A stretch of DNA of 64,000 nucleotides from Alphaproteobacteria bacterium (GTDB lineage: Bacteria; Pseudomonadota; Alphaproteobacteria; Caulobacterales; Hyphomonadaceae), in assembly GCA_016125405.1 (NCBI GenBank), contig WGLW01000008.1, forward strand, positions 124,001-188,000, given 5' to 3'. The notes under the pieces were generated by a model. That model was not told where the DNA came from. It did not search any database and saw nothing but the letters and a program-made list of their open reading frames with translations. Both the position numbers and the translations under genes were made by a program. The stretch's first letter is position 1; every line of letters starts with the position of its first letter. Shown here piece after piece: positions 34,501 through 43,991 of this stretch.

Positions 34501-35721
34501 ATGAACCCTGTTTTCCGCTTCGCCGCCGGATCGGCTCTGGCGGCGCTCGTCCTGGCGACGTCGGCGATTGGACAGACGCCGCCCGCATCGCCTCCAGCGT
34601 CCCCGCCTGCCGCCGTGCAGCAGATGGCCGACGATCCGCTGAACACGGACGCGACCTTCGCCTACATCATGGATGGCGACACGGGCCTGCCCCTCTATTC
34701 CAAGCGCGGCGACGAAGCGATGGTGCCCGCTTCGATGTCGAAGCTGATGCTGTTCTACGTAGTGTTTGAGCGTCTGCGCGAAGGTCGCCTGAAGCTCGAT
34801 GACCAGTTTACCGTGAGCGAACACGCCTGGCGCACCGGCGGCGCCGCCGCAGGCGGAACTGCGGCGAGCAGCGCGGTCTCGACCATGTTCCTCAAGGTGC
34901 ATTCCCAGGTCAGCGTCGACGACCTGCTGCATGGCGCCATTATCGTTTCAGGAAACGATGCATGCATCGTTCTGGCCGAAGGCATTGCCGGCAGCGAAGA
35001 AGCGATGGCGCGCGAGATGACAGCTAAGGCGCACGAGCTTGGCCTGACCCATTCCACGTTTGCAAACGTGACGGGGCTCGAGGATCCGGGCCAACGGATG
35101 AGCGCTGCGGATATCGCCAAGCTCGCCTACCTGATCATCCACGATTTCCCGGAGCGATATAAGCTCTTCAGCCAGACGTCGTTCACCTGGAACGGAATTA
35201 CCCAGCCGAACCGCAACCCCTTGCTGACCGAACTTCCCGGTGCTGACGGCGTGAAGACAGGTCACCTTTCCGTATCCGGGTTTGGTCTGGTGGGGTCTGC
35301 CGTGCGCGACGGCCACCGCCGGATCATCGTGCTGAACGGTCTGAAGAGCGACCGCGACCGGCGCACGGAAGGCCCTCGTGTCATGCGGGCCGCTTTCACG
35401 GACTTCAATGTCGTCGACCTGGTCGAGAAGGGCGCACAGGTCGCAACGGCTGATGTCTGGTTGGGTCAACAGAAGCAGGTTCCGCTGGTAGCGATCGAGG
35501 CTTCGAAAATCGGCCTGCACGTTTCAGCCGTCAAAGGCATCCGTTCCGTGGTGGTCTATGACAGCCCGTTGTCGGCGCCGATCAAACAGGGTGATATCGT
35601 GGGTAATCTGGTGATCAGCGCACCAGGCGTGCCGGATATCACGGTCCCGGTCGCCGCTGGCGCGTCGGTCAAGAAGCTCGGCCTGTTCGGTCGGGCTCTG
35701 GTGGGCCTGAAAGGCGAATAG
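34501..35721 (+). CDS. dacC: D-alanyl-D-alanine carboxypeptidase (PBP5/6 family, S11)
   Basis: 406 aa, ATG at 34501 with GGAGG 8 bases upstream. Signal peptide to about residue 25. The three active-site motifs are PASMSKLM (SxxK), SGN and VKTGH (KTG). A C-terminal beta domain (about 300-385) and a terminal amphipathic segment (KKLGLFGRALVGLKG) likely anchor it to the inner membrane. It trims the terminal D-Ala from muropeptide stems. Follows rlpA as in other alphaproteobacteria, and tmk begins four bases after it. Confidence 0.93.
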   Translation: MNPVFRFAAGSALAALVLATSAIGQTPPASPPASPPAAVQQMADDPLNTDATFAYIMDGDTGLPLYSKRGDEAMVPASMSKLMLFYVVFERLREGRLKLDDQFTVSEHAWRTGGAAAGGTAASSAVSTMFLKVHSQVSVDDLLHGAIIVSGNDACIVLAEGIAGSEEAMAREMTAKAHELGLTHSTFANVTGLEDPGQRMSAADIAKLAYLIIHDFPERYKLFSQTSFTWNGITQPNRNPLLTELPGADGVKTGHLSVSGFGLVGSAVRDGHRRIIVLNGLKSDRDRRTEGPRVMRAAFTDFNVVDLVEKGAQVATADVWLGQQKQVPLVAIEASKIGLHVSAVKGIRSVVVYDSPLSAPIKQGDIVGNLVISAPGVPDITVPVAAGASVKKLGLFGRALVGLKGE

Positions 35722-35724
35722 GAC

Positions 35725-36363
35725 TTGGCCAAGGCGGGTCGCTTCATAACGCTCGAAGGCGGCGAAGGCGTTGGCAAATCCACACTCGCCGCAACGCTGA
35801 AAAAGCGACTGGAAGATCGCGGGCTTGAAGTCGTCCTGACGCGCGAACCCGGCGGCACGCCGCGGGCGGAACAGCTGCGCGACGTGATCCTGCACCAGCC
35901 GCAAGATGCGCCATGGACTGCGCTTTCGGAAACCCTGCTGTTCTACGCGGCGCGCACGGAGCATCTGGAAGGCCGCATCCGGCCCGCGCTGGCGCGCGGC
36001 GCCTGGGTTATCTGCGACCGGTTTTCGGATTCGACTCGGGCATATCAATCGGCAGCCGGCGGCGTGAGCGCAAAGGATATCGATGCGATCGACGCAATCT
36101 GCGTCGGCGAAACGCGGCCGGAGCTTACACTGGTGCTGGACCTGTCGCAAAAGACGGCGCGATCTCGGATGGCCGAAGAATGGCGCGAGGTCGACGCCAT
36201 TGAAGCCCGCGGATGGGAATACCACGAAGCCGTCCGGCAGGCGTTTCTCGATATCGCAAAAGCCGATCCGCAAAGGTGCGTGGTGCTGGATGCGTCCAGA
36301 ACCGCAGCAGAAGTTGCAACCGCCGCCATGATCGCGATTGATCAGCGGTTTGGGACGGAATGA
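35725..36363 (+). CDS. tmk: Thymidylate kinase Tmk
   Basis: 212 aa, TTG start at 35725. P-loop GGEGVGKST at about 12-20, TREPGGTPRAEQLR (dTMP-binding) and CDRFSDSTRAYQ. Phosphorylates dTMP to dTDP. Its stop overlaps the holB start (ATGATG), consistent with translational coupling of two DNA-replication genes. Confidence 0.96.
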   Translation: MAKAGRFITLEGGEGVGKSTLAATLKKRLEDRGLEVVLTREPGGTPRAEQLRDVILHQPQDAPWTALSETLLFYAARTEHLEGRIRPALARGAWVICDRFSDSTRAYQSAAGGVSAKDIDAIDAICVGETRPELTLVLDLSQKTARSRMAEEWREVDAIEARGWEYHEAVRQAFLDIAKADPQRCVVLDASRTAAEVATAAMIAIDQRFGTE

Positions 36364-37331
36364 TGGAGATCGCTTCTGCAGATCTTGGCGCTGTTATCGG
36401 GCACGAGGCTGCGAAGCGCAGATTTCTGGATGCGCTTGCTGCGGGACATCTCCATCACGGCTGGATGCTGCGTGGACCGCGAGGGATCGGCAAATCGCGT
36501 CTTGCGTTGCAATTCGCCGCCGCCTTGCTGAGCGCCACGCCGAACCCCAACCTTGACGTTGACGAGGACGACCCGGTCGGTCGCCTGATCGCCGCGGGAA
36601 GCCATCCGGATCTCCGGGTGATCCGCGTGCCCACCGACGACAAGGGCAAACAGAAGACCGAAATCCCGGTGGATAGCGTTCGCGAGCTGTCGGAGTTCTT
36701 TTCGCTTCGACCCGCCATGGGCGGATGGCGTGTTGCGATCATCGATGCAGCAGACGAGTTGAACAGGTTTGGCGCCAACGCGATCCTCAAGACGCTGGAA
36801 GAACCGCCTTCTCGCGCAATCCTGTTTCTGATCAGCCACGGCGAACGGATGCTGCCGCCGACCTTGCGCAGCCGGTGCCGGCTGCTGCCATGTGCGCCTT
36901 TGAGCGAAGCCGAAACGGTGCGCGTGCTGGAATTGGCGCAGATGCCAAGGGCGCGCGCGGAAGATGCCGCCGCAGCTTTCCCGGGACGGCCCGGCCGCGC
37001 GCTCACGGTTCAGGGTCCGGAAGCCGACGCCGCCATCGAGGCGGTGCGGACAGCGCTACGCCAGCTTGACCGGATCGATGCAAGCGCCTTGCGAAGCGCG
37101 CTGACAACATCGTCGCGATCCGACGCCGCCATGGCGGCGGCAATGGAGACCTTGCGGGTCAGTCTGCACAAGCGGGCCGCCCGGGAGTTCGATCCCGTGG
37201 CTGCTGGCGACTGGGCTTCGGTCGCGCTGGACGCCGCCCGCATCGAAGCCGAGGGGCGCGATCTCAATCAGGACAAGGGCCAGACGGTTGCGGCCGTACT
37301 GGCGCGCGTGGCGCGCATGGCCGGCGGCTGA
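36360..37331 (+). CDS. holB: DNA polymerase III delta-prime subunit HolB
   Basis: 323 aa. Clamp-loader AAA+ fold: IGHEAAKRRFLDAL, Walker A-like GPRGIGKSRLAL near 45 and the lagging-strand-loader segments IIDAADELNRFGANAILKTLEEP and RSRCRLLPCAPLSE. It is the non-hydrolysing stator of the clamp loader. Start could be ATG 36360 or 36363. The TGA overlaps the TatD ATG. Confidence 0.92.
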   Translation: MMEIASADLGAVIGHEAAKRRFLDALAAGHLHHGWMLRGPRGIGKSRLALQFAAALLSATPNPNLDVDEDDPVGRLIAAGSHPDLRVIRVPTDDKGKQKTEIPVDSVRELSEFFSLRPAMGGWRVAIIDAADELNRFGANAILKTLEEPPSRAILFLISHGERMLPPTLRSRCRLLPCAPLSEAETVRVLELAQMPRARAEDAAAAFPGRPGRALTVQGPEADAAIEAVRTALRQLDRIDASALRSALTTSSRSDAAMAAAMETLRVSLHKRAAREFDPVAAGDWASVALDAARIEAEGRDLNQDKGQTVAAVLARVARMAGG

Positions 37332-38110
37332 TGACAGGCCTTTTCGATACGCATGTGAATTTGCACGCCGAGCAGTTCGCGGAAGATCTGCCGAACGTTC
37401 TGGCGCGTGCGCGGGATGCAGGCGTGACGCGGTTCGTATCTATCTGCGATCGCCTCGATCGGTATCCCGCCGTACGCGCGATCGCTGACAGCAATCCGGA
37501 CATCTGGTGCAGCGTTGGGGTGCATCCGCACTACGCGAAGGACTTCTGGTCGCTGCAGGCAGAGACGCTGGTTCGGGAAGCTGGCGAGGCAAAAGTGGTC
37601 GGCATTGGCGAAACCGGGCTGGACCAGCACTACGGCTTCAGCGAACTGCCCCTGCAGGAAAGGTGCTTCATCGAGCACATCCAGGCCGCGCGGGAGACCG
37701 GCTTGCCGCTGATCGTGCACACGCGCGAGGCCGACGATCTGACTGGCGACATTCTCGAGCGCGAATACGCGCGCGGCGCCTTTGGCATCCTGATGCATTG
37801 CTATACGGGTGGCGAACGCCTTGCGCGCCAGGCGATCGATCTCGACGCCACGTTCTCTGTCTCCGGCATCCTGTCGTTCAAGGCGGCTGATGAGGTGAGG
37901 CGCGTTATGAGCCTTGTGCCGCTCGACCGGATCATTCTGGAAACAGATTGTCCGTACCTGGCGCCTGTCCCGCACAGGGGGCGGCGGAATGAGCCGGCCT
38001 ATGTGGCGGACGTCTGCCGCGCGTTCGCTAGGACGCGGGATTTGTCGTTCGATGAGGCGGCGGCGCTGACCACCCGAAACGCCCTCCGGCTGTTCGGGCG
38101 CGTGTCATGA
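37331..38110 (+). CDS. tatD: TatD family metal-dependent hydrolase
   Basis: 259 aa TIM-barrel hydrolase with DTHVNLH (metal), GVHPHYAK, GIGETGLDQHY, HTREADD, MHCYTG and ILETDCPYLAP in the usual order. The family has 3'-5' DNase/quality-control activity. Overlaps both neighbours (TGATG, ATGA). In most relatives methionyl-tRNA synthetase stands between holB and tatD; here it is absent. Confidence 0.92.
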   Translation: MTGLFDTHVNLHAEQFAEDLPNVLARARDAGVTRFVSICDRLDRYPAVRAIADSNPDIWCSVGVHPHYAKDFWSLQAETLVREAGEAKVVGIGETGLDQHYGFSELPLQERCFIEHIQAARETGLPLIVHTREADDLTGDILEREYARGAFGILMHCYTGGERLARQAIDLDATFSVSGILSFKAADEVRRVMSLVPLDRIILETDCPYLAPVPHRGRRNEPAYVADVCRAFARTRDLSFDEAAALTTRNALRLFGRVS

Positions 38111-38919
38111 CCGCACGGCTGGTCGCACGCATTCTCGGCTGTGGTTCCTCCGGCGGCGTGCCGCGCGTCGGCGGCGACTGGGGCGCGTGCGATCCCGCCG
38201 AGCCGAAAAACCGCCGGACGCGGTGCTCGCTTCTTTTGAGCCTGTACGGGGCGTCAGGCGGCGAGCCGACGACTGTCCTGATCGACACATCGCCCGACCT
38301 GCGCGAGCAGCTGCTGGCCGCCCGGGTGTCGCGGCTCGACGCTGTGCTGCTCAGCCATGAGCACGCCGATCAGTGTCACGGCATCGACGACCTGCGCGCG
38401 CTGGTGCTGCGTCATCGTCGCCGCATCCCGATGCATATGGACCAGGCCACCTGGGACATCGTGGGCCGCAGGTTCGATTACTGCTTCATGGACAAGCCGC
38501 TTTATCCGGCAATCCTGGAGGCCAGGGTGGGACTGGAGGCGGGGCAGGCGGTCGACATCGAAGGTCCGGGCGGCGCGCTCAGCATCGAGCCGCTGACCCA
38601 GGATCACGGCGGCGGATCCTCGCTCGGCTTCCGGATTGGCAATTTCGCATATTGCAACGACGTCGTCCGGCTGCCGGACGAGAGCCTCAAACGGTTGGGT
38701 GGGCTGGATACGCTGATCGTCGATGCGCTGCGGACCAAGCCACATCCGACGCACGCCAATGTGGCCCAGGCGCTGGCGTGGATCGATGCGCTCAAGCCGC
38801 GGCGGGCCGTTCTGACCAACATGCACGTTGATCTGGACTACCAGACCCTGCGGGCAGGCCTGCCGCCCAGCGTCGAGCCGGCCTACGATGGAATGGAGCT
38901 GGAAACCGCGATTTCCTGA
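38107..38919 (+). CDS. MBL-fold metallo-hydrolase (PhnP-like)
   Basis: 270 aa with LGCGSSGGVPRVGGDW near the N-terminus, IDTSPDLREQLL, the metal site LLSHEHADQCHGIDD (HxHxD) and later His residues in TQDHGGG and THANVAQ. This matches the PhnP/phosphodiesterase-like branch that follows tatD in alphaproteobacteria. Substrate unknown, possibly a cyclic phosphodiester. Start overlaps the tatD stop (ATGA). Confidence 0.9.
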   Translation: MTARLVARILGCGSSGGVPRVGGDWGACDPAEPKNRRTRCSLLLSLYGASGGEPTTVLIDTSPDLREQLLAARVSRLDAVLLSHEHADQCHGIDDLRALVLRHRRRIPMHMDQATWDIVGRRFDYCFMDKPLYPAILEARVGLEAGQAVDIEGPGGALSIEPLTQDHGGGSSLGFRIGNFAYCNDVVRLPDESLKRLGGLDTLIVDALRTKPHPTHANVAQALAWIDALKPRRAVLTNMHVDLDYQTLRAGLPPSVEPAYDGMELETAIS

Positions 38920-38984
38920 TCCGGCGCGATCCGGATCACTTTGCCCATAATGTTGATTATGCGACAAGTGCATACGAGGACGGC

Positions 38985-39881
38985 ATGGCCAGGACTGACA
39001 AAGCCAACGAAACCGGGACGAAACCGGGCGGTCCCGCCGCCAAGGCGCATACCCCCTTCCCCCGTGACCTGGAGCGGTCTGGCGACGCCTTTAAGGACTT
39101 GGTGGAGCTGATGGCCCGGTTGCGAACGCCTGAGGCCGGCTGTCCGTGGGACATCGAGCAGACCTTCGCGACGATCGCGCCTTACACGATCGAGGAGGCC
39201 TACGAGGTCGCGGACGCCATCGAGCGGAACGACCTGGCGGACCTCAAGGGTGAATTGGGCGACCTGCTGTTCCAGTCGGTTTTCCACGCCCGGATGGCCG
39301 AGGAGCTTGGGGCATTCTCGATCGACGACGTGGTTCAGGGCGTGGTGGACAAGATGGTCCGGCGGCACCCGCACGTCTTCGGAGACGGAACCGTCGAGAC
39401 GGCTGATCAGCAGACGCTGGCCTGGGAGGCCATGAAGGCCGAGGAGCGGTCGCAGGCGAGCGCCGCCGGGCCCGTCAGCGCGCTGGATGGGGTCGCCCTG
39501 GCGCTGCCAGCCCTGATGCGCGCCGAGAAGCTGGCCAAGCGCGCAGCGCGGGTCGGTTTTGACTGGCCGGCGCCGGAGCCCGTTCTGGACAAACTGGACG
39601 AAGAGATCGGAGAGCTGAAGGAAGCTCTCGAAGCCGCCGAGCAGGACCAGGCGCATATCGAGGAGGAGCTGGGCGACATGCTGTTCGTCGTCGCCAACCT
39701 CTGCCGGAAGCTGAACATCGATCCCGAGGTCGCGCTACGCCAGGCGAATTCGAAATTCGTTCGGCGATTCAGCGGGATGGAGGCTCTCGCGCAGTCCCGC
39801 GGAATCGAGTTCAGGTCGCTGACACTGGACCAGCAGGAAGCCCTCTGGGGCGAAGTGAAAGCGGCCGAACGGTCGAAATAG
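38985..39881 (+). CDS. mazG: Nucleoside triphosphate pyrophosphohydrolase MazG
   Basis: 298 aa with two MazG domains: N-terminal GCPWDIEQTFATIAPYTIEE, EVADAI and ELGDLLFQSVFHARMA, and C-terminal KLDEEIGELKEALE and EELGDMLFVVANLCRKL, each with the ExxE metal motifs. It converts NTPs to NMPs and lowers (p)ppGpp in some species. GAGGACGGC precedes the ATG; 65 bases separate it from the previous gene. Confidence 0.95.
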   Translation: MARTDKANETGTKPGGPAAKAHTPFPRDLERSGDAFKDLVELMARLRTPEAGCPWDIEQTFATIAPYTIEEAYEVADAIERNDLADLKGELGDLLFQSVFHARMAEELGAFSIDDVVQGVVDKMVRRHPHVFGDGTVETADQQTLAWEAMKAEERSQASAAGPVSALDGVALALPALMRAEKLAKRAARVGFDWPAPEPVLDKLDEEIGELKEALEAAEQDQAHIEEELGDMLFVVANLCRKLNIDPEVALRQANSKFVRRFSGMEALAQSRGIEFRSLTLDQQEALWGEVKAAERSK

Positions 39882-39959
39882 CGCCCGGCCGGGTCTCTCA
39901 GCTGCCGTCTTGAACGGCGCCAGACCGGCGATAACATCCCCTAAATCGGGGAGAACGGC

Positions 39960-40775
39960 ATGGGCACACTGGCGCTGAAACCGCCGAGTTCGCTGAAGGA
40001 AGCGGTGGCCGCGATCATTTCGCTGGTCGTGGTGCTCGCCGCCGCAAACCTGGCGGCCTCTGGCCTGAAAACATTGCTTGATCCGACAGTGCGCTCCAGC
40101 GTGGTCGGGATGCTGTTTGCGAGTGTCCCGGCGGTCTATGGATTTTCCAACCGGGCGCTGAACGGGTTCAGGCCCAAGCGGCTCGAGTATCCTGAGCTGC
40201 TGCCCTGGTACGTGACGGGCCTCTTCGCCGGAGCGTGCCTGTTTGCGTGGATCCAGTTCATAGCGTTCATCGTTGGCGCCAGCCTCGGGATGGCTTCGGC
40301 GAGCGCCGGACTCGAACAGCTGGACATGCATATCATCGCTTCGGTTTCAGGCCTGGCGACGCTGGCGATCACTGCGCCGGCTTCAATTCTTGCAGGCATG
40401 AACCTCAACCGCTCGACGCGAGGGCTGGTGTTCGTGGCGCTGCTGTTTGCCTCGATCCTGTGCGTGGCGCTGAGCATATTCACGTCCTGGTTGCTGGCGC
40501 CTGCGTTCATGGCCGAACTCATGAAGCAACCGCTTCAGGCCGTGGTTGGCTCCGCTATCCCGGCGATGGTTGTTCTGGTTTTCGGGATCATTGGAGTGGG
40601 GTGGTCCGCACTGTGGCGCGAGCGTTCGATCGGCCGGCTGGCGCACGCCGCGCGGCGGTTGAAACCTGATCAACGTGATGAAGTGTTCTCTGACATTACT
40701 CACCGCCTTGCAGCGGCTCATGTAGCTGAAGTTCCGGCTCAGGCGGAATCGGAACCCGCCGTCAGCGCTGCCTGA
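39960..40775 (+). CDS. Unknown multi-pass membrane protein
   Basis: 271 aa, GGGGAGA before the ATG. About six transmembrane helices (roughly 15-35, 45-65, 85-107, 118-140, 152-175, 190-212) and a charged cytoplasmic tail (ARRLKPDQRDEVFSDITHRL). No family recognised. Its C-terminus overlaps the convergent hflX 3' end by about 37 bp. Confidence 0.75.
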   Translation: MGTLALKPPSSLKEAVAAIISLVVVLAAANLAASGLKTLLDPTVRSSVVGMLFASVPAVYGFSNRALNGFRPKRLEYPELLPWYVTGLFAGACLFAWIQFIAFIVGASLGMASASAGLEQLDMHIIASVSGLATLAITAPASILAGMNLNRSTRGLVFVALLFASILCVALSIFTSWLLAPAFMAELMKQPLQAVVGSAIPAMVVLVFGIIGVGWSALWRERSIGRLAHAARRLKPDQRDEVFSDITHRLAAAHVAEVPAQAESEPAVSAA

Positions 40776-42094
40776 TCTGAAATGCGGGCATCCGGCGCGA
40801 ACGCCATAAGGCGCGCGACATCAGTGTCGGACATATACGCCAGAAGCGTTAAATCGGCGTCACCAGCCATGGCTTCCGACTGCACCTCGCAGTTCTTGTG
40901 AAGCCACGCGCGGGCGCGTCCATCACTGGCGCGCAGGGTCACAGTCCTGAGGCGCCTGTTGCGGAACACCTGATTTTCGATTTCGAACAACAGGGTCTCA
41001 ACGCCCTCGCCCGTCAAAGCCGAGGCCATCACCACCGGCGGCGAATGTGTTTCGGCGCGTGTCATAAGCAGCGCCCTGGCTGGCGCCGGCAGGATGTCTA
41101 TCTTGTTCCAGACTTCGATGACCGGCGGACGTGAGAGACCCGTTTCTGCGCTGATCTGCTCAAGAATACCGTAGACATCTTCAGCCTGACTTTCTGTGTC
41201 GGGATGCGCAATGTCGCGCACATGGACGAGAATATCCGCTTCCATCGCCTCCTCGAGCGTGGCGCGAAACGCGGCGATGAGATGGGTCGGCAGATCGGTG
41301 ATGAAGCCGACGGTGTCGATCAGCGCAATCTTTCGTCCCGAGGCGGCGACAATTTCGCGAGCTGTTGGGTCAAGCGTCGCAAACGGCATGTCGGCCGCCA
41401 GAACGTCAGATGATGTGAGGCGGTTGAACAATGTGGATTTGCCGGAGTTCGTATAGCCTACGAGCGCGGCGACCGGCGCGCCGCGGCGGGCCCGGCCCTC
41501 GCGTTGAAGCTTGCGCGTGCGTCTGACGTCATCAAGATCGTGCCGGAAACCGGCGATGCGCTTGTCCAGCATGCGCCGGTCCGCTTCGAGCTGCGTCTCT
41601 CCGGGACCGCCGAGAAAGCCGAAACCGCCACGCTGCCGCTCAAGGTGGGTCCATGTGCGAACGAGACGCGAGCGCTCGTAGAGCGACCTCGCCATCTCTA
41701 CCTGAAGGCGGCCTTCAGCCGTTCGCGCACGCAGGCCGAATATCTCGAGGATCAGTCCTGTCCGGTCGACCACCTTCAACCTGAGTGCGGTTTCCAGGTT
41801 GCGTTGCTGAACAGGCGTCAGGGCGCCGTCCACGATCAGCAGCGTTACGTGTTCGCTGGTCATTTTCTGCAGCAAGGCGTCAAGCTGTCCGGAGCCGAAC
41901 AGACGCGCGGGATTCGGGTCGCGGACATGCACCTGTTCGGCGAACGCCAGCTTCACGCCCAGCGCTTCGACGAGCCCCGCGCTTTCTTCAAGCCGCGAAC
42001 CGGCGCGACGCTCGCGGCCGATTATGGGAAGCACAAGCGCCGCCACCTCGTCGCGAGGCGAACGCTCGATCAACTCACGCGCCACGCTGCACAC
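40739..42094 (-). CDS. hflX: GTPase HflX
   Basis: About 451 aa. An N-terminal HflX domain with RLEESAGLVEALG, then GGFGFLGGPGETQLEADRR and the G domain (G1 GYTNSGKSTLFNRLTS, DTVGFI, NKIDIL). HflX splits stalled ribosomes after stress. The start is uncertain: GTG 42094 or 42085 fits the family length; TTG at 42139/42145 is also in frame, and the open frame runs upstream across hfq. Lies directly after hfq, as usual. Confidence 0.9.
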   Translation of the reverse strand: MCSVARELIERSPRDEVAALVLPIIGRERRAGSRLEESAGLVEALGVKLAFAEQVHVRDPNPARLFGSGQLDALLQKMTSEHVTLLIVDGALTPVQQRNLETALRLKVVDRTGLILEIFGLRARTAEGRLQVEMARSLYERSRLVRTWTHLERQRGGFGFLGGPGETQLEADRRMLDKRIAGFRHDLDDVRRTRKLQREGRARRGAPVAALVGYTNSGKSTLFNRLTSSDVLAADMPFATLDPTAREIVAASGRKIALIDTVGFITDLPTHLIAAFRATLEEAMEADILVHVRDIAHPDTESQAEDVYGILEQISAETGLSRPPVIEVWNKIDILPAPARALLMTRAETHSPPVVMASALTGEGVETLLFEIENQVFRNRRLRTVTLRASDGRARAWLHKNCEVQSEAMAGDADLTLLAYMSDTDVARLMAFAPDARISDQAALTAGSDSA

Positions 42095-42165
42095 TCGCGA
42101 GCGTCGACATGCGTGAACCCCGCGCGCCGCACTTAGCAAACGCAACGGGGTGACTGCAGCGGATG

Positions 42166-42417
42166 CTAATCGTCGTGCCCGTCTTCGTTCTCGAACAGAT
42201 TGACCGGAGCGTTCGGCGCGACCGTCGAAATGGCGTGCTTGTAGACAAGCTGGGGCGGGCGCCCTTCCCCTTTCAGAAGCACACAAAAATTGTCGAACCA
42301 GGTCACATAGCCCTGGAGTTTGACGCCGTTCACAAGGAACACGGTAAGGGGAGTTTTTCCCTTCCGCACGGCATTGAGGAAAATGTCTTGCAGGTTCTGT
42401 TTCTTCTCGGACGACAT
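42166..42417 (-). CDS. hfq: RNA chaperone Hfq
   Basis: 83-aa Sm-like protein: [35 protein letters not shown] (Sm1) and [10 protein letters not shown] (Sm2), then a short acidic tail. Forms a hexameric ring that pairs small RNAs with mRNAs. Sits between ntrX and hflX, the standard alphaproteobacterial position. Confidence 0.98.
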   Translation of the reverse strand: MSSEKKQNLQDIFLNAVRKGKTPLTVFLVNGVKLQGYVTWFDNFCVLLKGEGRPPQLVYKHAISTVAPNAPVNLFENEDGHDD

Positions 42418-42605
42418 AGGAGACTTGAGCCTTCTCTTTGTGTTGGGCCTTGCCCGGAGGTTTAACGCTTCCAGCGTGCAACGGGCAATGGCTCGTCAAA
42501 GCGGCTGTCGGCCGCGCCCTGAGGCGCTTCAATTGACATCAAAGTGTGCACAAGCCGCCCTAATGTCGGGCGGAAGGCCGTAATAGGCCTGCCGACGCTG
42601 CGTTA

Positions 42606-43991
42606 TCAGCCTTGCGGTTCTCGCTGTCCGAGGTTGGTTTCGACGCCAAGCGCCTTGAGCTTTCTGTGAAGCGCCGAGCGTTCCATGCCGATAAACGCCG
42701 CCGTCCGGGAGACATTCCCACCGAACCGCGTGATCTGCATAGCGAGATATTCGCGCTCGAAGTGTTCGCGCGCATCCCTCAGCGACATGGAGATCATTTG
42801 CATGGAGCCGCTTGCGGCGGCGCCGCCGGCGCTTTCGCTCGGCAAATGCTGAGCGGTAATCGGCCCGGGCGGTTCGCCATTGGCGAGGATGAGCAGCCGT
42901 TCGACCACATTTCGCAGCTGCCGGACGTTGCCGGGCCACTCGCTCGCCTGAAGGACAGCAATCGCGTCCTCGCTGAAGGGGCGCGGCTGCAGGCCGGTGG
43001 CGTCAGCCACGCGCCGCACAAAGTAGTGGACCAGATCAGAGATATCCTCGCGGCGGCGATCAAGCGCCGGCGTATCGAGCGGGACCACGTTAAGCCGGTA
43101 GTACAGGTCCTCCCGGAAGCGCCCGGAGGCGATTTCCTCGCGAAGGTCGCGGGCGGAGGAAGAAATCACGCGCACGTCGACGCTGACATCATCCCGACCG
43201 TTGCGCCGGCGAAAGCGCTGATCGACCAGCACGCGCAGGATTTTTCCCTGCGCAGCGAGCGGCATGTCGGCGATTTCGTCGAGAAGCAGCGTTCCGTTGT
43301 GCGCCTGTTCGAACAGCCCAATCTTTGGCGCGCGGCCGTCGGCCGTTTCCTCGCCAAAAAGCTCGACCTCGATGCGGTCGCCGTCCATGCTTCCCGCGTT
43401 GACGACGATGAACGGGCCGCTGGCGCGGGACGACCGTTCGTGGATTGTGCGCGCGATCAGTTCCTTGCCGGAACCTGGCGGGCCGGCGATCAGTATCCGG
43501 CTGTTGGTCGGCGCAATCTTATCGATCGATCCCAGGAGCTGAAGCATGACGCTGGAGCGGCCGATGACTTCATTCGAGCCGGACTGGCGGGCCCGCAGGT
43601 GCGAGTTCTCGCGCTTCAGCGCCGAGTTCTCGAGAGCGCGCTCCACCGTCACGATCAGCTTGTCGGCCTGGAAGGGTTTTTCGATATAGTCATAGGCGCC
43701 GCGTCGTATCGCCGTCACGGCGGTCTCGACGGTTCCGTGACCGGAGATCACGACTACCGGCAGCAGCGGATCCATTTCCTTCAGCAGGGAAAGGATTTCG
43801 AGGCCATCAAGCTCGGAGCCCTTCAGCCAGACATCCAGCACCACAAGCCGCGGAACCCGTGTCCGGACCGCTGCAAGCGCGTCCGCCGAATTTCCGGCCG
43901 TCTTCACCGAGTATCCTTCGTCCTCAAGGATACCGCCAACGAGTTCCCGGATGTCCGCTTCGTCGTCAACTACCAGGATTTCGGCCGCCAT
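42606..43991 (-). CDS. ntrX: NtrX, response regulator with AAA+ domain
   Basis: 461 aa. Receiver (ILVVDDEADIRELV, phospho-Asp in LVVLDVWLKGSELDGLEIL), AAA+ with Walker A GPPGSGKE and DEIADMPLAAQGK, and a Fis-type helix-turn-helix (NVSRTAAFIGMERSALHRKL). The GAFTGA loop that contacts sigma54 is absent: after ELFGEE comes TADGRAPKIGLFEQA. Such NtrX proteins often do not act through sigma54. The ATG overlaps the ntrY stop (TAATG). Confidence 0.95.
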   Translation of the reverse strand: MAAEILVVDDEADIRELVGGILEDEGYSVKTAGNSADALAAVRTRVPRLVVLDVWLKGSELDGLEILSLLKEMDPLLPVVVISGHGTVETAVTAIRRGAYDYIEKPFQADKLIVTVERALENSALKRENSHLRARQSGSNEVIGRSSVMLQLLGSIDKIAPTNSRILIAGPPGSGKELIARTIHERSSRASGPFIVVNAGSMDGDRIEVELFGEETADGRAPKIGLFEQAHNGTLLLDEIADMPLAAQGKILRVLVDQRFRRRNGRDDVSVDVRVISSSARDLREEIASGRFREDLYYRLNVVPLDTPALDRRREDISDLVHYFVRRVADATGLQPRPFSEDAIAVLQASEWPGNVRQLRNVVERLLILANGEPPGPITAQHLPSESAGGAAASGSMQMISMSLRDAREHFEREYLAMQITRFGGNVSRTAAFIGMERSALHRKLKALGVETNLGQREPQG

